Origin: Nostocales cyanobacterium
GTDB lineage: Bacteria > Cyanobacteriota > Cyanobacteriia > Cyanobacteriales > Nostocaceae
Assembly (NCBI GenBank): GCA_004292695.1
Contig: RDXV01000031.1
Span: 1-37,521 of the forward strand
Direction of reading: 5' to 3'
DNA: 37,521 nucleotides
Shown here: piece by piece, positions 1 through 7,286 of the stretch
Position numbering within the stretch: position 1 is the first letter of the stretch
Layout: each line of letters starts with the position of its first letter
Program-made: the position numbers and the translations under genes
Notes under the pieces: generated by a model
The model's input: only the letters and a program-made list of their open reading frames with translations
The model's database searches: none
Told to the model about the DNA's origin: nothing

Positions 1-1
1 T

Positions 2-772
2 GATATTCGTGGTACTTTATTTTTTGATATAGTTCGGATTTTAGAAGCTAAAAAACCCCAGGCTTTTGTTTTAGAAAATGTCAAACAATTAAAAGGACAT
101 AATCAGGGAAAAACGCTACAAAGGATTATGGAAGCTATCAATGATTTAGGATATCACGCTGAATATCGGGTTTTGAATGCGCTGAATTTTGGTGTACCAC
201 AAAAGCGGGAAAGAATTTTTATTGTCGGTTTTCACAAACCAGTTAATTTTGTTTGGCCAGAGGGTGATTTAAAAATGAAACCTTTAACAGAAGTTTTAGA
301 AAATAACGTTGATGAATTTTATTATGCTTCTGAGAAAATTAGAAATAATCGGTTAGCAAAACGTCAGGGTAAATCTCATGATTATGAAATGTCTATTTGG
401 CATGAAAATAAAGGTGGAAATATTAGTGTTTATCCCTATTCCTGTGCTTTAAGGGCGGGTGCTTCTTATAATTATTTATTAGTAAATGGGGAAAGAAGAT
501 TAACGGAAAGGGAGATGTTAAGGTTACAAGGTTTTCCTGAAGATTATCAAATCATTGGTAGTTATCAAGGGATGAGAAAATTAGCGGGTAATTCTGTTGC
601 TGTTCCTTGTGTTGCGGGTGTTGTGCGTGGGGTTTTGAGTGTGATTAAAGATAGAGTTTTAGAGGATGTTTTAAAAGTCTCTGATGATGTATCCAATCTT
701 TTTAGATCCCCCTATATCCCCCTTAAAAAGGGGGACTTTAACTCTAGTTCCCCCCTTAATAAGGGGGGTTAG
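2..772 (+). CDS. DNA (cytosine-5-)-methyltransferase, C-terminal part (5' end outside window)
   Basis: This is the 3' part of a C5 cytosine methyltransferase, which moves a methyl group from S-adenosylmethionine to cytosine in double-stranded DNA. The frame is open from base 2, so the start lies upstream of the window; the ATG at 128 is internal. Visible family motifs are FVLENVK (motif IV, Glu of the ENV triplet), PQKRERIFIVGF (motif VIII), RRLTEREMLRLQGFPEDY (motif IX) and GNSVAVPCV (motif X). The catalytic PCQ motif would be upstream and is not seen. The last 22 residues, beginning RSPYIPLKKG, and the TAG stop come from a palindromic dispersed repeat rather than from the enzyme. No restriction endonuclease is visible on the downstream side; it converges with the NACHT gene. 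Solitary methylase or part of a restriction system cannot be decided here. Confidence 0.9.
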   Translation, partial: DIRGTLFFDIVRILEAKKPQAFVLENVKQLKGHNQGKTLQRIMEAINDLGYHAEYRVLNALNFGVPQKRERIFIVGFHKPVNFVWPEGDLKMKPLTEVLENNVDEFYYASEKIRNNRLAKRQGKSHDYEMSIWHENKGGNISVYPYSCALRAGASYNYLLVNGERRLTEREMLRLQGFPEDYQIIGSYQGMRKLAGNSVAVPCVAGVVRGVLSVIKDRVLEDVLKVSDDVSNLFRSPYIPLKKGDFNSSSPLNKGG

Positions 773-780
773 GGGGGATC
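705..780. repeat. GATCCCCC-type palindromic dispersed repeat, long form
   Basis: The element starts GATCCCCC and ends GGGGGGATC. It has two inner hairpins: CCCCCTT/AAGGGGG around 718-734 and CCCCCCTTA/TAAGGGGGG around 750-768. It supplies the end of the methyltransferase reading frame, including its stop. It is the same family as the 43-base element inside acnB at 18497-18539. As a strong hairpin between convergent genes it may also act as a transcription terminator. Confidence 0.85.
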
Positions 781-884
781 TGCAAGTATTGAAAACTACA
801 CTACAAAACTTTTGAAACAACCTTTTAGCATTTGTGTAGTTTGAATCAATCACTAAAATCAATCAAGCGGTTTTTTCAAATTCT

Positions 885-3800
885 TTACTCAATTTCACAA
901 ATCCAATTTTGAATAGTATTGAGTAGGTTTTGTTGCTGGGGAAAACCTCTTAATGGTGGGTTTAATGGTTGTTCTGTAATGAAGGCGATATGTAATACAT
1001 CTGTGAGTTTATTAAGGAAGTTGATGATAGTTTCGTTTGGTTCGCAGTTGTTGATAATTAATGCTAGGTTTTCGGTTTTGAGATGTTTTTTGATTTGGGG
1101 AATTTTGCTTTTTAGTTGAGGTGCGTTGTTTACTGTGGGAATTTCTTCTGGTTCGGTAAATGCTGTGAGGTAAATTTGGTTGCAAATTTCTTGAGATATG
1201 TCTATGATTTCGGTTTCATTTTGCAGGGTTTGGAGGTTGAGGGGTAGGGGATATGTTTTGTTTGTGGGTTGGAGTTGGGTGAGGAGGGAATGGGTATTTT
1301 TAAGTTGGTTTTCTAGGGTTTGAATTGTGGGTGTGTTACCGTGCCAAGCGTGGTAAAATTCTGGGTAGGTCATATTTTGGGCGCAATGCCATATATATTC
1401 CTGAGATTCTTTTCTATATTTGGTGGAATCGAAAATTTTATTAGGTATTTTATCAAGATTTAAAATTTCCCATAACTTTTTAGAGAAACCTAACTGCATA
1501 TTAGGAGGAAACCATTTACTCAAAACTTCAGTAGCTCTTTCATTACCTGGATCAATAATTAATAAAAGATCAGCTACCGTGTACATAATACTTTCATCCT
1601 TGTAATTATCTAACAGCTTTGTAAGTACATTAACTGCGATTTTATTACGGGTATTAACAGCAATTTTTTCTAATGTACTAAATGCACGTTCCCAGATTTT
1701 AATATCCTGAAAGTTTAGTAATAAATTGGCTACAGATTCAATAGCCTTATCATTACCAACACCAATTTTTTCTAAACTCCACATAACAGTTATACAATCA
1801 GTTGCATTTTCACTATTGTTAACTAAGTTGAGTAACGTATCAATAGCTTCTTTATTACCAGGATCGGCAATACCAAGATTTTCAGCTATTTCTCGACTAA
1901 ATTTTTCATCAGGATTATTTTTAAGTGCATTAGTTAGGGCAGAAATCACTTCAGGATTTCCAGTACCTATTTGTGCCAAAATATTCGTAATTTTGACAAT
2001 ATTTTCGCCTTTTTTAACAGAATATAGTAAATCAATTAGTTTATTAATAATTATCAAATTATCAACACCAACTGATATTAAAGCGTACTCTGCATAATGA
2101 CGATAATCTTCTAAAATTTCAGATGTTTTATTACCAGTTAATAAATCTTCTACCACGCCAATCACTGGACTACCATTGCAGAGTAATTCAATTAAAATAT
2201 CAATTACTTCTTGATTATTAGGTTCTACTTTAGCAAAAATTTCTGCTGCTGCTCCACGGACTGCTTCATTATTGGAATTTAGTTCATTTCTCAGTTCTAC
2301 AATTGCTTCTGGTTGACGCAAACCAATAGATTTGAGTAGGAAAATTGCGTTTTCGTAAGTACATTTTGCACTTATATACCAACAGGACATATTTATTAAA
2401 GTTTTAATAGCTTGCGGGTTGCCAGGGTCAATTTTATATAGACTTTCCGATGCTCTAAAATCCAGTTCAGATTTATTATTCAATATCTTGGAACGTTCCA
2501 ATCCTTGCCTTAATTTAGCAATAGAGTCTGGCTCAGAGTCAACCTTAAAATCTGGAATGGAAGCAAGGAGATCACCAGTATTGGTATGAATCACTTCAAG
2601 AAGAGCATTCTTAGCTTCCAGATTACCGAAAGCAATATCTCCTAAAATCCTTGCTGCTTCTTGACGAATTGACCAATTTTTACTATTTTTTAATAGATAA
2701 ATCAACTTATTAATAGCATAATAATGTCCTGGTTGAATTAACCCTAAACATTCAAGATCCCGTAGATTAATTTTTCCTGTCTCTCCGATTTTATATTCTA
2801 TGAAAATTTCTAAAAATTCAACTGCTAAATTACTATTAGTTTTTAGTAAGGCTTTGCGTGCAAAATTTTGAATATATAGAGGAAAATCTTGCCATTTCTG
2901 TTCTTGCTCATTAAAATCACCAATTGCCCAAGAAGAAATTAACCATACAATAGCTTCTGCAAGACTACATTCTTTATATTCAGTAATTATATGAGATGCA
3001 AGGATAATTGACTGATACCAATAAAAATTATCACAATTATCCTGAAAATCAAATAATGCTTTAATAAATTCCTCTTTTTGATCTTGATATGCTTTTCCTC
3101 CATATTTATTACCAAACCATAATAAAATTACTTCCTTCCATTTAGCTTCAAAAACCCGATAAATACCCTCATCAGGATTATCAGAAACATGATTTAAAAA
3201 ATAACGCCAATCATCAATAACTAACGCTGCAAAATATTCCTGAAAATTAGGATGAAAGAAAGCATAAACATCTTCATCACTCACAGCATCCCTATCTACC
3301 TGATTTAACCAACCAACCTCACAAGCTAAATTAAATAACCTTTCATCCCCCATTGCTTTTACAGCAAAACTTCTTTTTAATCTAAATCTCACATCACTAT
3401 TAATTCCCGCTAAAGCTAAATTACCTAACCCTTGATGTAACTTTTCTCTTAACTCATAAGATGTAATTAAATCAGGAAATAATTCTGGTTTCCATTCATA
3501 AAAATAACGGGTAAAAAGCTGATAAAATTGAGCTTTAGTTTCTGGTAACTCTCCATTTTCATCTTGATCAAAAATCTGACATAATAAACTTAATCTTAAA
3601 GGATTAGTTACCAACTCTCTAATTCTTTTTTTCCCTTCTTGTTGTAATTGTAAAATTAATTTTTCACCATGATTAATCTTATTAGCTTTTGCAAACCAAT
3701 CTCTAATAAATTTCTCTACATCTTCAGGTGTAAATTCTTGAGTTTTAAAAGTAGTAAACCCAGGTAAAATATTATTATTAGTAGTAGCATCCCACACATT

Positions 3801-4709
3801 TAACCGACAAGTTAAAATAACCTTTGCTTGTCCTAACCAGTTTGTTAACTCTTGAGCAATTTTATGTAATGCTTGTATAGGTGAAGATTCTCCCATTTCA
3901 TCCACACCATCTAATAATAACCAAAACTTCCCTTGATAAAATTCGCTTTTAAATTCTTCTTCTACTTCCGCATTAATAACAGCATTAACATTAACTAATC
4001 TTGCAGCATCAGGTAGCCATTTTTTGATTACATAATCTGTTAATGTCATTCCTTGTAAGCTACCAAGGGAAATAAAAATGGGTAAGTCCTGAGTTTTATC
4101 TTTAATATATGTAGCAATAGCATTTAATAAAGTGGTTTTACCTGCTCCTGGTTCTCCCACAATAGCAATATGTTTACTTTTCCGGTGTTCACTTTTATTA
4201 ATTATTTCCTGTAAAAATTCATCATGTTGATATGTTTTAGTAATTACCTCTGATTCTAATTTATAAATATCTTCTTTTTCTACATTTTCATTTCTTCTTT
4301 GTTGCTGTTTTCGTTCCACTAAACCTAAAGGTACATGAACATCTACCTCATATCCCATAGATGATGCTTTGCGTCTATTATTTTGTTGTTCTTGTTGTTT
4401 TTTTAGCATTTGATGGCAAATTTTCACCGAATAAATATTACTTTCATCTTTAACTTTATTTTTACTTTGTGGATACCATTCATTAGGATCAACAATATCT
4501 ATGGGTTGAATACCTAAAGCGTTAGAAACAGCTTCTATAGTTTTTTTGTCTTTATTTTCCCCACTCTGCAAAGCTCTAAGAGTATCAATACCAATTTCTG
4601 CTACTTTTGCTAATTTTTCAGGAGTGTAACCTTTTTCCCGTCTTTTTTGTTCAATTAAAACTTGACCTTCAGATGTAATAGCAACACCGCGTTTACGTTG
4701 TTTATTCAT
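885..4709 (-). CDS. XRE-NACHT-HEAT-like repeat STAND NTPase (candidate antiphage protein)
   Basis: This is a 1274-residue signal-transducing NTPase. Residues about 10-75 form an XRE-type helix-turn-helix (EKLAKVAEIGIDTLRALQSG). A linker with EVDVHVPLGLVERK is typical of cyanobacterial NACHT proteins. The NACHT core shows Walker A GEPGAGKT (185-192) and Walker B LLLDGVDEM (264-272). Residues of roughly 650-1090 form HEAT-like repeats with a recurring GNxEAI motif. The C-terminal block carries CAQNMTYPEFYHAWHG and a final alpha/beta-like segment. Bacterial NACHT proteins of this kind (bNACHT, Avs-like) are known phage-sensing ATPases; the C-terminal repeats usually sense and the N-terminus acts as effector. 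A DNA-binding-type N-terminus rather than an obvious nuclease leaves the effector unclear. The gene is long, AT-rich and without HIP1 sites. A divergent promoter region (4710-4876) separates it from the next gene. Confidence 0.9.
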   Translation of the reverse strand: MNKQRKRGVAITSEGQVLIEQKRREKGYTPEKLAKVAEIGIDTLRALQSGENKDKKTIEAVSNALGIQPIDIVDPNEWYPQSKNKVKDESNIYSVKICHQMLKKQQEQQNNRRKASSMGYEVDVHVPLGLVERKQQQRRNENVEKEDIYKLESEVITKTYQHDEFLQEIINKSEHRKSKHIAIVGEPGAGKTTLLNAIATYIKDKTQDLPIFISLGSLQGMTLTDYVIKKWLPDAARLVNVNAVINAEVEEEFKSEFYQGKFWLLLDGVDEMGESSPIQALHKIAQELTNWLGQAKVILTCRLNVWDATTNNNILPGFTTFKTQEFTPEDVEKFIRDWFAKANKINHGEKLILQLQQEGKKRIRELVTNPLRLSLLCQIFDQDENGELPETKAQFYQLFTRYFYEWKPELFPDLITSYELREKLHQGLGNLALAGINSDVRFRLKRSFAVKAMGDERLFNLACEVGWLNQVDRDAVSDEDVYAFFHPNFQEYFAALVIDDWRYFLNHVSDNPDEGIYRVFEAKWKEVILLWFGNKYGGKAYQDQKEEFIKALFDFQDNCDNFYWYQSIILASHIITEYKECSLAEAIVWLISSWAIGDFNEQEQKWQDFPLYIQNFARKALLKTNSNLAVEFLEIFIEYKIGETGKINLRDLECLGLIQPGHYYAINKLIYLLKNSKNWSIRQEAARILGDIAFGNLEAKNALLEVIHTNTGDLLASIPDFKVDSEPDSIAKLRQGLERSKILNNKSELDFRASESLYKIDPGNPQAIKTLINMSCWYISAKCTYENAIFLLKSIGLRQPEAIVELRNELNSNNEAVRGAAAEIFAKVEPNNQEVIDILIELLCNGSPVIGVVEDLLTGNKTSEILEDYRHYAEYALISVGVDNLIIINKLIDLLYSVKKGENIVKITNILAQIGTGNPEVISALTNALKNNPDEKFSREIAENLGIADPGNKEAIDTLLNLVNNSENATDCITVMWSLEKIGVGNDKAIESVANLLLNFQDIKIWERAFSTLEKIAVNTRNKIAVNVLTKLLDNYKDESIMYTVADLLLIIDPGNERATEVLSKWFPPNMQLGFSKKLWEILNLDKIPNKIFDSTKYRKESQEYIWHCAQNMTYPEFYHAWHGNTPTIQTLENQLKNTHSLLTQLQPTNKTYPLPLNLQTLQNETEIIDISQEICNQIYLTAFTEPEEIPTVNNAPQLKSKIPQIKKHLKTENLALIINNCEPNETIINFLNKLTDVLHIAFITEQPLNPPLRGFPQQQNLLNTIQNWICEIE

Positions 4710-4876
4710 AGTTAGACACTCGACTTAATCATTAACTGTTATCACTATATTCTTTTCTATACCGGGTGACAAGTGGAGTTAAGGGAAGATAAAGAACTTA
4801 ATATCTTCCTTTATCTTCACTGTACGCAGCTAGTTTATTTCCTTATGCTGTATTCAAGAGTGGAGGAAAAAAGGTT

Positions 4877-5230
4877 ATGAATACTCAAAAACAACTAAAT
4901 CAAATCTTTCAAAGTGATGAAAATAAATATAAAGTTGGCAGTCTAAAACAGAAAGTTCGTTTTCAAGATCCTGAACATACACAAAGACGTAAACAGCAAA
5001 GAGCTATTAATGAAACCATGATGAAAATTGCTCTTTTATATGGTGAAAAAGATTTTCATGGTAACTATATTAGAGTTACCATACTAGATAAAAATTTGCG
5101 AAATACTATTTATGCTAAATTTATAGATAAACTGCGTGGTTTACGAGTTATCTGGAAAGGAGAATTAAACAACCCAGAAATTATTACTGTTTACTGGGAT
5201 TTTAAAACAAAAGCAACAGGTCGCAGATGA
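4877..5230 (+). CDS. small conserved-looking hypothetical protein, DUF4258-like (tentative)
   Basis: A 117-residue basic protein of unknown function, divergent from the NACHT gene. It starts at an ATG preceded by GGAGG nine bases upstream, which fixes the start. The N-terminal 45 residues are polar and charged; the C-terminal half looks like a compact alpha/beta fold ending LRVIWKGELNNPEIITVYW. That ending resembles DUF4258-type proteins, a RelE/BECR-like fold sometimes found as toxins, but the match is by eye only. A terminator follows directly. Whether it works with the neighbouring NACHT protein is unknown. Confidence 0.6.
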   Translation: MNTQKQLNQIFQSDENKYKVGSLKQKVRFQDPEHTQRRKQQRAINETMMKIALLYGEKDFHGNYIRVTILDKNLRNTIYAKFIDKLRGLRVIWKGELNNPEIITVYWDFKTKATGRR

Positions 5231-5257
5231 ACAGGAATAAATAACTAAATATTAGTT

Positions 5258-5290
5258 AAAGAGACGTTGATGAAAACGCCTCTTTTATTT
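5258..5290 (+). terminator. intrinsic terminator
   Basis: AAAGAGACGTT (5258-5268) pairs with AACGCCTCTTT (5275-5285) with one A-C mismatch and a six-base loop. The run TTTTATTTTTT follows. It ends the transcript of the gene finishing at 5230. Confidence 0.8.
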
Positions 5291-5300
5291 TTTGATATAT

Positions 5301-5564
5301 CTAATCAACCTTAAACCTATCCAACAATTCCTCACGAGAAAGATTCAGTAAAACTTGAGTTCTTTCCGTTAAAGAAAGTTCCATCAACTTAGGAACAATA
5401 GCAGATAATTCATCATCTAAATTACCAAACTTCACCGATAACAAACTCTCCACCATCAAACGTTGTCCATTTTTTTGTCCTTCTTGTTTCCATTCTTCCC
5501 GTTGTTGAAGATATGCTGGTGACAAACTCATAATTAACTCCCTTTGTTCATCGTTGATATTACT
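5301..5564 (-). pseudogene. 5'-truncated Rpn/PD-(D/E)XK nuclease fragment (DUF4351-type tail)
   Basis: Only the C-terminal tail of a cyanobacterial Rpn-family (recombination-promoting nuclease, DUF4351-containing) protein remains. From the Met at 5531 it reads MSLSPAYLQQREEWKQEGQK, then a short helical domain ending LSREELLDRFKVD. The frame continues upstream of that Met as SNINDEQRELI, which looks like family sequence, until two consecutive TAG codons at 5565-5570. The nuclease core is absent, so the product cannot cut DNA. It lies head to head with the flotillin-like fragment, and both truncation points fall within about ten bases. Confidence 0.7.
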
Positions 5565-5854
5565 CTACTATTTGGCCAGAATTAGCGGATAAACTCCCAG
5601 AAATCATGACAGCTTTAGCACCACAACCAGGAGTTATAGGTGATGCGAGAATTTATTCTTTTCCTGGTGCAAATGGTATGAATAGCAGTCAAGATATCAA
5701 TAAATTGCTATTATCCACTAGCGGACTTTCTTTAATTAACACTTTATTAGAAGATGGGAAATTAGGTGATATAATTGGGCAAGTTAGTCAAGCTGTGAAT
5801 AATCATAAATCCGTTACTCCTCCAAGTTTAAATAATCAAGATCAGAGTAATTAA
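5558..5854 (+). pseudogene. 5'-truncated flotillin-like C-terminal fragment
   Basis: The frame is open from 5558 and reads TIWPELADKLPEI before the first ATG at 5606, then MTALAPQPGVIGDARIYSFP and a tail with INKLLLSTSGLSLINTLLE. This resembles the conserved end of cyanobacterial flotillin-family membrane-scaffold proteins, recalled from family knowledge rather than searched. The SPFH domain and membrane anchor are missing. No ribosome binding site of note precedes 5606. I read it as the 3' remnant of a deleted or rearranged flotillin gene. A short independent protein of 82 residues is a less likely alternative. Confidence 0.6.
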
Positions 5855-5893
5855 TAACTGGTGACTAGGGAATGGGGACAGTAAAGAGTTCAT

Positions 5894-5915
5894 CTATTCC
5901 CTATTCCCTATTCCC
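5894..5915. repeat. heptamer tandem repeat, CTATTCC x3
   Basis: Three perfect copies of the 7-base unit CTATTCC, of the short tandemly repeated repetitive (STRR) class typical of filamentous cyanobacteria. It lies in the gap between the flotillin remnant and the DUF2288 gene. Confidence 0.8.
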
Positions 5916-5934
5916 TTCTTCCACTGATAACTGA

Positions 5935-6231
5935 TTAAGCGGCTAATTTTTCTTGAATTAAAACATAAGGTTCAACAATTAAAGCATTGAACCTTTTAGT
6001 GCGATCAGTGTTCCAATTTCCTAACTGTTCTGGTGAAGGTTTAGCTATTAACTGTTCAGCGATCCAATTTCCTACAGAGTTAGTATTATCAGTGGCGATC
6101 GCCTCACCAACATCTAATAAATCTAAACCATCTGCAACTACAATAATTGCATCTCTTTGAGCATGAGGTACTAACCAATCCCATTCCGCTTCATCAAGAT
6201 TTTCCTTTAGTTGTTCTCTTAAATCAGACAT
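5935..6231 (-). CDS. DUF2288 family protein
   Basis: A small soluble protein of 98 residues that matches the DUF2288 pattern: MSDLREQLKENLDEAEWDWL near the start, DAIIVVADGLDLLDVGEAIA in the middle, and RTKRFNALIVEPYVLIQEKL at the end. The function of the family is not established. I choose the ATG at 6231 over the upstream TTG at 6243 because a GCGAGAAA stretch is suitably placed before it and the family starts with MSDLR. It stands alone between a remnant region and a 330-base intergenic stretch. Confidence 0.85.
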   Translation of the reverse strand: MSDLREQLKENLDEAEWDWLVPHAQRDAIIVVADGLDLLDVGEAIATDNTNSVGNWIAEQLIAKPSPEQLGNWNTDRTKRFNALIVEPYVLIQEKLAA

Positions 6232-6243
6232 AATTTCTCGCAA

Positions 6244-6575
6244 TTTTGTTATAATTTATATTATATAGCAATCGGTTTTGATTTATGAATTTACTCCTAG
6301 AGTTTGTCCAAAAATCAAATATCAGTCCTATACATAAAGACGTAAATTCTCATGTTTATTGAATTTAATATGTTTACTTAATTTTTTGGAAGTTTAAATT
6401 TTTATGTGCATTTTTTACAGATATCAGTGATGGGAAGTTATAAAGTAATAATAAGTAAATAATGATTGATCAAAAATCATCGGTATACTTGAGTTTATCA
6501 CCCAGTTGGATCTTGATATTTTTGGTGAAGGCTAGGTATTGATACCAATAATTTGTAAACGAGGAGTTAATAAAG
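6244..6575. other. 332-base AT-rich intergenic region
   Basis: The gap lies between divergent genes (DUF2288 and the radical SAM activase) and should contain both promoters. An AT-rich TTATAATTTATATTATATAG block near 6250-6270 could hold the -10 box of the leftward gene. AGGAG at about 6561-6565 is the ribosome binding site of the rightward gene. No open reading frame, hairpin or repeat of note was seen in the rest. Confidence 0.5.
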
Positions 6576-7199
6576 ATGGAAACACAGTCAACAAACCCAT
6601 TATTAGCACTCTCGGAAATTCCCCCTGGACATCTGAATATTATGGGATATGTTGATAAATCAGAAGTGAATGGTCCTGGATGTCGGGCGGTGGTTTGGGT
6701 ACAAGGTTGTCCTCGTGAATGTCCTGGTTGTTTTAATCCAGATTCTTGGAGTTTTGAAACTAATAAGTTAGTATCTATTGATAGTTTGGCTGCGGATATT
6801 TTAAAAACGCCGGAAAATACAGGTGTAACTTTTTCTGGTGGTGAACCATTTTGGCAAGCGTCAGCGCTGGCAAGTTTAGCGAGGAAGGTAAAAGCTGCGG
6901 GTTTAAATGTGATGGCTTTTAGTGGTTTTACTCTCCAGCAATTACAATCAGATTCAGCACCTCCGGGTTCTCATGAATTATTAGCAGAATTAGATATTTT
7001 GATTGATGGTCCGTTTGTTGAGTCTCAAGCTATTAATTCTCCTACTTCTCCTGTGTCTTCTAAAAATCAACAGGTGCGTATTTTTAACCCAGCTTTAAAA
7101 GATCAAATTAATTGGGCAAGTGATCAGATAGAAATACATATTATGAAGGATGGCGATCGCATTGTCACTGGTTATCGTGGTTGGTTGGAATTAACATAA
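6576..7199 (+). CDS. radical SAM 4Fe-4S activase-like protein (NrdG-like)
   Basis: A 207-residue single-domain radical SAM protein. The cluster motif CPRECPGC (Cys45, Cys49, Cys52) binds the 4Fe-4S cluster that cleaves S-adenosylmethionine. FSGGEPFWQ is the SAM-binding GGE motif. The GPGCRAVVWVQGCP lead-in resembles activases of anaerobic ribonucleotide reductase (NrdG) and related glycyl-radical activators. No NrdD-type reductase lies next to it, so the partner protein is unknown and the gene symbol is withheld. The start is supported by AGGAG ten bases upstream. A HIP1 site lies inside the gene near 7150. Confidence 0.8.
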   Translation: METQSTNPLLALSEIPPGHLNIMGYVDKSEVNGPGCRAVVWVQGCPRECPGCFNPDSWSFETNKLVSIDSLAADILKTPENTGVTFSGGEPFWQASALASLARKVKAAGLNVMAFSGFTLQQLQSDSAPPGSHELLAELDILIDGPFVESQAINSPTSPVSSKNQQVRIFNPALKDQINWASDQIEIHIMKDGDRIVTGYRGWLELT

Positions 7200-7204
7200 A
7201 AAGA

Positions 7205-7236
7205 GGAGTTCAAGGAGTTCAAGGAGTTCAAGGAGT
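7205..7236. repeat. 9-base tandem repeat, GGAGTTCAA x3.5
   Basis: Three full copies plus a partial copy of GGAGTTCAA, starting six bases after the stop of the radical SAM gene. It is likely slippage-prone. Confidence 0.85.
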
Positions 7237-7265
7237 AAAGAATAAGGTTTAGCAATGCTAAACCC

Positions 7266-7286
7266 CTATCAACTATCAACTATTAA
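7266..7286. repeat. heptamer tandem repeat, CTATCAA x2 plus CTATTAA
   Basis: Three heptamers of the STRR class. The third copy contains the TTA that is the stop codon (TAA) of the leftward dihydroorotase homologue. Confidence 0.75.

Noticed and set aside
910-970. Possible repeat-derived peptide LNPPLRGF near the end of the NACHT protein
   Set aside because: The bases around 946-968 only loosely resemble the CCCCCTTAATAAGGGG repeats and lack the palindrome.
1726-2097. 123-codon plus-strand reading frame opposite the NACHT gene
   Set aside because: It is antisense to the repeat region; its regular composition mirrors the HEAT-like repeats and it has no ribosome binding site.
6576-7199. Naming the radical SAM gene nrdG
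   Set aside because: The motif fits NrdG-like activases, but no NrdD partner is visible, so the specific name is not supported.
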